This document shows, one piece after another, positions 57,661 through 64,000 of a stretch of DNA of 64,000 bases (position 1 is its first letter; every line of letters begins with the position of its first letter). Made by a program: the position numbers and the translations under genes. The stretch is from the NCBI GenBank assembly GCA_033239525.1, contig BSYO01000019.1, positions 6,143,087-6,207,086 of the forward strand, given 5' to 3'. This DNA comes from Nepenthes gracilis (lineage: Eukaryota > Streptophyta > Magnoliopsida > Caryophyllales > Nepenthaceae). The notes beneath the pieces were generated by a model that was given only the letters and a program-made list of their open reading frames with translations, was not told where the DNA came from and searched no databases.

Positions 57661-60600
57661 GTAATGCTCTCGTCTAAGTTCAATTTGTAATTTCAATTCA
57701 CTGAGTTCTGCTCTTATGTTTTAGGGTTTGTTATTTGAAATGTTTAATTCTTCTGGGGCTGGCTTTGTTTCGTGGTTAAGAAATGCTGAAAAGAGCCAAT
57801 GCTTTGTATGATAGTGGCAGGTGTTGTTTTGATTTTAAGTAATGTTTAACGTGTTTCGTGCATGACGAGGACCATCCGAAATGGCGCAAAAGGGGTGTGT
57901 TTCACGAAGCGCCATTTTGTTTGCTTTACCCAAAATTTCCATTAATAAGGTGATTTCTGAAGCGTTGCAGTCGGGTTACATCTTTCATGAATTAGTGCAA
58001 GATTAGCAAAGTTCTTTTAGTTTTCAGAAATTGAATCTTGCTGATATTGCACGAAAGGGAAAATGGGGCAAAATCCTTTATCATCTCTATTGCCCTCAAA
58101 CTCTGTAAGGTACAGCTAGATTCTTAATGTCAGTAGATAGAGAAAATGGAAACTATTTATTTATACTAAAAGATGATTCATTACTGGTAATAATCAATGG
58201 AGGACACGTCCCTTGACAGTAGAAGGGACAACAAATTCCTTTCTAGTACTATATTTTCATCTCGCTTGTTTCAACTTAATTTCCTCCTGTCACTTTTAGC
58301 CACAATTTGATTACTCTCTGTCACCTCTTTGGACCACACTTCAAGTGTTCTTTTGTGGGTTATTTTCTGATTTGTGGTTTTAATAACCCAAAATATTTGA
58401 GAGCAATTAATTGTTGCCTAGTCATGGGGTATCCATCAACTCCCCTTCTTGCCATAAAAAGAAGAATATAGTGCCCAAAACATTTCAGATTCCCTCCCTA
58501 TTTACACCTATTCTACATTTCACTTGAAAATCAGTGTCAAACATTGAATGAATTGAGTAGATTGAAAATTAGTGTTGTCAAAGGTGCTAGACGAGCTAAG
58601 GCGCTAAGACTTCATATTGCTTGAGGCACTAGGCACTATACAAGGCACTTGCCCAAGACAACTATAGCGCTAATTGAAATATTAATATATTTTTACAAGT
58701 TGTAAAAAAATACTAAGTAAGGATCAGCCAACTAAAAGTAACTACAAAATATATCAACAAAAATAAATATTACGTCATTACACACAATCCAATCAACAAA
58801 ACCATTATTAAGCAATACATATCTTTTAACGTATGCACAATTCAAAAATGCTCTAATTCTAATCATCATCAAAGTTTACCACAATATCCTCATCACTATT
58901 ATCATCATTAAATCCATCTCAAGATTTGTAACATTAAATCTCCTCATCTATTTCCTCTGTATTAGCCTCTCATTAATCTACTCTTATTTTGCTCTAGAAT
59001 TTGAAGGCTTTGAACCTACTTTCTAGAACTGAAAGCCTTTATCTTTGTTTAAGGTTTGATTTTTGTGATTTCAACTAGGAGCAAAGATGATGAAGATGGT
59101 AATTTTATGTGATGCGAATGAAATGTCAAACAAAGAGAGGGGTTGTGTCGTGTGGATTATAATAATAAAAGGGCAAATACATTTAAAAGAAATATAAAAA
59201 TGCTAATTTTCAAAAGGCTAATGATATTTTAGGAAAACTACTAACAATTTGTTTTTTTTAAAAAAGCAAGTGCCTGGTTGCTTTGTTTCAAGCGCTCGCT
59301 TAGGCAAGTGTCTTGCCATTTGCCTCACCCCGGACATGTTCCAGGCCCCCTGCCTTGCTTTGCCTTAGCCGAGCATCTTGGAGAACACCCAGAACACCTT
59401 TGATAACACTATTTGAAATACTAATTTATTTTAGTGCATAAAGTTTTGTTATTATTGGTTACATAAGATTCTATTTGTCAATTTCTTGGTTATTGACCAT
59501 CTTTCTTGTTAATCTTTCTCCATTACTGAATGTTTTTTAATGTGGGGTGAAACATTGCTGTTTTGGAAATCTGCTGAATAATTAGATATGGATGCTTCAC
59601 AGCTGTGTATTTTTTTGGTGATTTCTCCTTTTCTTTTTGGTACGTAAAGTTGGGGGAGGGGTGACTCAAGCCTACAACCTATTGATTTCTGCACCTCATC
59701 CTTAACCAACTTATTAAGGCCTCATTGGCATGGTTGAAAAATATTGGTATTAGTATTGATTGCAGCCATATCGATATCAGACATATTAGACAATACATAT
59801 TGATGTCGGATGTATCAAAAATAAGAAAATGTCTGAAAATTATAAGTTAACAGGGTCGAAGCGGCTGATATATCGTAATATATCATTGATATAAAAGTAT
59901 AGCACAATATTGTCGTGATATCAAAATACCAATATCGGGGGTGCCTTGATACCGATGTATGTTGGCCGATATTTGCATCAATGCTTATCGGCAATCTCCC
60001 ATTTCTTGGGCTTCTATAGCATATATTTCTGCTTTGCTTTAAAGTTTTCTAATCTAATTGATCATTCCTATCTTTTTGCTTCACCAGGACTTGTGTTGAG
60101 CATTGTGAGAAGACTGGATGTGTGAAAAGTGAATGTTTTCAGAACTGCAATTTTACCTCTGATGGGTCTTATGTCCAAGAACCGCTTTACTTGTGGTGGA
60201 AACAATGGGATTGCCGCAGTATTTGTCGATACCATTGTATGCTTGATAGGGAGGAAGAAAGGAAAAACCTTGGGGAGAAACCCGTGAAATATCACGGAAA
60301 ATGGCCTTTCCAGAGTGTTTGTGCAATTCAGGTAGTTGCATCTCAATATGAAAATATTAATATCGGTATTGATCATTATCATATCAGTATTGGATAATAT
60401 ATATCAGTATTGAATATATTAGATAGAAAAATTTTTCTAAAATTGTAAACTATTATATTGGCTAATATATTGGCTCTATTGATTGATATGTAAACATATA
60501 GCGATATTATCATAGTATTGGAAAATATCGATATTTGGACCTCCCGATATGATATGTATTGTATCAACTATATTTGCATCAATATTTCTACATCTACAAT

Positions 60601-62083
60601 ATGTGCAGCCTACTTCTAATCGATCATTTGATTCACCTATTATAAATAATTTTCGTTTGTCTGATTCCCCAGGAACCTGTTTCTCTCGCTCTTTCTATGC
60701 TTAATCTTGGGATTCAGTTTCATGGTTGGATTTCCTTCTTTATCCTTGTCTACTACAAGTTGCCCTTGAAGGATAATCGGAAACCATACTACGAATTCAC
60801 TGGCCTTTGGCATTTATATGGGATATTGGCAATGAATGCCTGGTTTTGGAGTGCTGTTTTCCATAGTCGGTAAGTTGTCTCCTTTTTGATATCCTACTAA
60901 CCGCAAATTTGCAGGTTTGATATCCTAGTACTGGGATTTTTTGTTAACTAACACATTGAATGATAAGAATTTGGAACATGGATGAAAATATCGGTATTAG
61001 TCGTGCTCATAATGGTATTGGATATATTAAAAAATATGTATTAATATTGGATATATTAGAAGAAAAGAATTTTCTAAAAATTGTAAATTGACAATGAAAT
61101 ATTAGTTAATATATCGTCGATAAGGTAACACATCACAATGATATCAATGGCCTCGATACTAATACATATTGGCTGATATTTTCACCTATAATTTGGAGTG
61201 ATTTGCAAGTTCTTGGGAAATAGGGACGAAAGGAGAAAAAGATAAAAAAAAAAAAACTATATTGGAAATAGGGATCCACATTGTCTTCTGCAATTTTATA
61301 TGAATTTGGGTACAAAATTATGAAAAGCAAAGGCATTCCCTTGCCAACTGGAGCTGATTTAGTGCTGATCTCAATCATTGATATAAATATCGGTCAATAT
61401 ATATTGATATTGGGGCCTTTAATACTGATACTTCCTAATGCTGCGACAATATAATGATCTATAGGTCGGTATTCCAAATATCTGTTGATACAGTCCTATT
61501 TGCTTACGATTTTTAGAAATATTTTTTTTTCTATATATTCAATATCGATATATATTGTTTTATATATTCAATACTGATATGGCCGTGATCTTACCATACC
61601 GATACTAATATTTTCATCCATGATCTCAATATTTAGGCCTGATATTAGGGCCTAGCTTTCCTTATTTGGACAAATCAACCCTTATTTTTTGGGGATAATG
61701 CCTCTACTTCTTATATATAGTTGCATAGATCCAATGATATCATTGCCCTTCAGAAGGCAAAATGGATAGAAGATTTTGTTTTGGCCTTGTGAAAGAATAA
61801 AGCCACAGAGAACTTTAATCTGGATGATGAAGAAATGGCATTGAGTTTGTGATGCAATTTTGGTTTGCCATTAATGACGGTTCATCCCCTTACAGAGGTG
61901 TGGACCTGACAGAGAAGCTAGACTACTCCTCTGCTGCCGCTTTACACGGGTTTAGCCTAATTGTTGCCATTTTGCGAGTCTTCAATGTTAAAAATGAAGC
62001 TGCTCGAGTTATGGTTGCTGCTCCACTGATTGCATTTGTGACAACGCATATCTTGTATCTGAACTTCTACAATCTGGACTACG
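57566..62083 (+). CDS. PGAP3/Per1-like protein, exons 1-4 (3' end beyond window)
   Basis: Seen: exons 57566-57660, 60088-60331, 60673-60869 and 61896-62083 join in frame for about 241 residues with GT-AG introns. The N terminus, MALCHWMVFLATFLSINCVL, is a signal peptide. Next comes a Cys-rich luminal domain with CVEHCEKTGCVKSECF, then membrane segments (FHGWISFFILVYYKLPLKDN; HLYGILAMNAWFWSAVFHSR) and GVDLTEKLDYSSA. Known: this order defines the Per1/PGAP3 family (CREST superfamily), which removes or remodels the sn-2 acyl chain of GPI anchors in the ER/Golgi. The family continues with more membrane helices after NFYNLDYG, not found before 64000, so the gene is cut by the window edge. It diverges from the ABCB28-like gene. 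Introns carry one hAT-like element and five MITE copies. Function is inferred from family only. Confidence 0.9.
58570..59411. mobile_element. hAT-like non-autonomous transposon in PGAP3 intron 1
   Basis: The ends TAGTGTTGTCAAAGGTGC and (reverse complement) TAGTGTTATCAAAGGTGT are inverted repeats with one or two mismatches. Subterminal AGGCG/AGGCAAG motifs are frequent. Flanks TTGAAAAT and TTTGAAAT match at 6 of 8. The interior on the minus strand (58860-58960) encodes an acidic tail, DGFNDDNSDEDIVVNFDDD then stop, like a transposase C terminus. Confidence 0.65.
59729..59983 (+). mobile_element. MITE family copy 9 (PGAP3 intron 1)
   Basis: The left end is CATGGTTGAAAAATATTGG and the right end GGCCGATATTTGCATCAATG. 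Flanks are CTCATTGG and CTTATCGG (6 of 8, both differences transitions). Confidence 0.76.
60088..60331 (+). CDS. PGAP3-like exon 2: cysteine-rich luminal domain
   Basis: The acceptor is CACCAG|GACTTG and the donor CAG|GTAGTT. It encodes 82 codons with paired cysteines (CVEHCEKTGC, ECFQNC, WDCRSICRYHC) and the conserved LYLWWKQWDC motif. Confidence 0.93.
60344..60587 (+). mobile_element. MITE family copy 10 (PGAP3 intron 2)
   Basis: The left end is CAATATGAAAATATT, 12 nt inside the 5' splice site; the right end is ATATTTGCATCAATATTT. Flanks are TTGCATCT and CTACATCT (6 of 8). It makes up most of the 341-bp intron. Confidence 0.68.
60673..60869 (+). CDS. PGAP3-like exon 3: first membrane segments
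   Basis: The acceptor is CCCCAG|GAACCT and the donor TCG|GTAAGT. It encodes EPVSLALSMLNLGIQFHGWI onward to AVFHS, with the conserved Gly-Leu-Trp-His of the family's second helix. Confidence 0.93.
60977..61190 (+). mobile_element. MITE family copy 11 (PGAP3 intron 3)
   Basis: The left end is CATGGATGAAAATATCGG and the right end GGCTGATATTTTCACCTATA. Flanks are ATTTGGAA and ATTTGGAG (7 of 8). Confidence 0.78.
61376..61622 (-). mobile_element. MITE family copy 12 (PGAP3 intron 3), exact target duplication
   Basis: The left end is CATTGATATAAATATCGG and the right end AATATTTTCATCCATG. ATCTCAAT flanks both sides exactly (61368-61375 and 61623-61630), the best preserved insertion of the family here. 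Confidence 0.85.
61896..62083 (+). CDS. PGAP3-like exon 4
   Basis: The acceptor is TTACAG|AGGTGT and the donor ACG|GTAAGC. It encodes RGVDLTEKLDYSSAAALHGF through HILYLNFYNLDY. The Asp and Tyr in LTEKLDY belong to the conserved core proposed to be catalytic in CREST proteins. The last intact exon in the window. Confidence 0.92.
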
Positions 62084-62189
62084 GTAAGCCCGTCTTTCTT
62101 GGCCTCCATTTATGTAGGACAGCTCAATGATCATGCATTTAAATAAAAGGTATGTTCCATTTTAAATAAACAAGTTAATTGTGGTGAAG

Positions 62190-62417
62190 TATGAATAAAA
62201 ATATTTATATCGGATATGATGGATAATATATATTAATATTAGATATAGTATAAGAAAAAAGTTTTAGAGAATCATAAACTAATAGATCATATCGACCTAT
62301 GTATCAAGTATATCAATTGATATATTATAATATATTATCGATATAGCAATATATCACTATTTTTTACAGTATTAGAAAATATTGATATATATCGACAAAT
62401 ATTTATATATATAAATA
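62190..62417 (+). mobile_element. MITE family copy 13 (PGAP3 intron 4, degraded ends)
   Basis: The internal family pattern is present (TATATCGG, ATAATATATATTAATATTAGATATA, AAAGTTTTAG, CGATATAGCAATAT). Ends are weak (TATGAATAAAAATAT; ACAAATATTTATAT) and no target duplication was identified. Confidence 0.55.
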
Positions 62418-64000
62418 GAATGAAAGAAAGAAAAATGTAGATTTATAAAAGCTTACCGTAGGGTGACAAGAAATGGCTTTAAATTTCTTCTACCTTCAAA
62501 TCAATTAGAAATAAATTCATATAGCTGACTCAATTTAGTAAGATTTAAAGCTTTTTTATTATTGTTATTGTTGTGTTTCTTTATATGCTTGTAGTAACTC
62601 ACATGGTATTATTTTCCTGGAGATAAACTCAACTGAGGATGATTTGCTGGTAATGATTATCTGGAAATGTCTATTGTACATCTCATGAGATTAAGGGATT
62701 TCTGTGTTTGGATAAATATTAGCTGTTCATCTTTTATTCATTGTATCTTCTTTTATGAACTTTTTAGTCTATGTAGAAAATTTGATAAAGGCTTGGATTA
62801 GAAAGACAATAAACCTATTTTTTTGTTTCCTCGTTGAAGTGAAATACAGAGAGATAGAGAGAGGTGGAGAGAGAGAGACTGTAGGCAATGCAAAATTGTG
62901 AATATGATCCTCTTTCCCTTACCCATGCTGATAGTCTAATTCAATCTAAGGCCCATGGAGGAGAAATTTTTTTTTTGTTTGGTTGGGGGGGGGGGGTTGG
63001 GGTGGGAGGGGGAGGAGTTGGGGGGTTGTCCTGACAGAGTCAGGGGAAGCCCCTCCTGCCGACAAGAGCCATTGGATCAAATATTAAATTACCCTTATTT
63101 TATATTATTTAAAAATTTAAAAATATGGTAATTGTTATATTTTTTTTATTAATGTTTTTTTCATATATGAGTATTTTGATATTTTAATAATAAAATAAAA
63201 AATAAAAACTTGTTTTATAATTTTTTTAAAAATAATATAAAATAAGGATGATTGGATTAAGATTCAAGGGCCATCAACTATGGGGATCCCTTCGTTGCAA
63301 TGTTACTTTGAGTTTGATCTTCTTTCCCTTAGCTATGCAGTTTGATCTTCTTTCCCTTAGCTATGCTGAAATACTAATTCAATCTATGATCTTGGAATCA
63401 CATCAAGTCCGGCTCTTGGCAGTGGATTTCAAATTCTTTTTCGAGATTTTCTCTACTTGGTGTGGGGAATTTGCTTGGGAATTGATCCTTTTTCTTTCTT
63501 GCTTTTCTTTTTCTTTTTTTTTTTTTTTTTTTAAGGAAACAAAAGAACCATTGATTTAATTGTGGACAGCTGTTGGAAATCTTAGGGAAGCACCATTGAT
63601 TTAAATTCATAATTTAAATTCTGATCATCCCTCTTGTTAACAACCTCATCCGCTGATTCCTGCTAGACCTGATCAAAACTGAGCATTCAATTGGGTGATT
63701 CAAAATTTTATAGGATTTAGCAAAAATATATCGATATTTGAACCGGCACAGCTAAAAAAATTAGTCCTGATTATTTTTTGGATTGAGCATAATCATGGTA
63801 AAAGTGACCAGTTTGGCCGCATCTGACCTGAATTATGAATTTTTTATGAATATATTTTTATTTAAATTAATATCAAGTTGATAAAATTATTTTAATAGAT
63901 TATATTTTTATATAATTAATAACTTTGATATAAGATTATTTTAAAATAACTTTTGATATAAGATTATTTTTTTCAAATATGTATTTAATTAATAATCTAA
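62418..64000. other. Intron 4 of the PGAP3-like gene (continues past window)
   Basis: No exon was found here. It contains a G-rich run (62986-63023), the repeated phrase CTTCTTTCCCTTAGCTATGC (63318 and 63345), and a poly(T) run at 63515-63532. Confidence 0.55.
62986..63023 (+). repeat. G-rich tract
   Basis: Runs of 12, 4, 3, 5 and 6 G separated by T/A. Four or more G-runs within 40 bp could form a G-quadruplex in DNA or pre-mRNA. Confidence 0.7.

Overview
This is nuclear DNA from a flowering plant. The evidence is two genes split by ordinary plant introns, a chloroplast-type ABC half-transporter, and plant-specific retroelement lineages (Tat-type and chromovirus Ty3/gypsy, Sirevirus-type Ty1/copia). 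AT-rich introns and the retroelement mix suggest a non-grass angiosperm; I cannot name the species. No bacterial operon, CRISPR array, rRNA or tRNA gene was seen, and I found no unknown multi-gene system. What is notable lies in the mobile DNA and in how it has enlarged two conserved genes.

Layout. (1) 1-3129: sequence downstream of the first gene, including an old LTR-like stretch. (2) 3130-28234, minus strand: a complete 16-exon gene for a plastid ABC transporter of the ABCB28/NAP8 type, with an uninterrupted 711-codon reading frame after splicing. Intron 1 is 11.8 kb and filled with broken retroelements: a chromovirus, a Del/Tekay-like LTR, and Sirevirus pieces in opposite orientations. 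Introns 9-12, 14 and 15 carry small DNA transposons. (3) 28235-57565: a 29.3 kb intergenic block, about 90% of which is three LTR retrotransposons. A (29327-40366, plus) has an exact 5-bp target duplication. B (about 41395-46415, minus) is short and lacks reverse transcriptase. C (46610-56863, minus) has decayed gag-pol and an antisense extra ORF. (4) From 57566, plus strand: the first four exons of a PGAP3/Per1-like gene for GPI-anchor remodelling; the rest lies beyond the window.

The two genes diverge and their products act in different places (plastid envelope; ER/Golgi), so nothing suggests a shared pathway. Without the three retrotransposons their start codons would be about 3 kb apart.

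The strongest unexplained structure is a family of about 13 copies of a 215-290 bp inverted-repeat element. It shares an 18-bp end (consensus CATNGATGMAAATATYGG), and ten copies have an 8-bp flanking duplication matching at 6-8 of 8 positions. All but one copy sit in introns of the two genes; none was seen in the retrotransposon block. The 8-bp duplications point to hAT-type MITEs.

Exon boundaries were read by eye from splice sites, reading frame and known ABCB28 and PGAP3 protein architecture. LTR boundaries with stated target duplications are precise; others are approximate.
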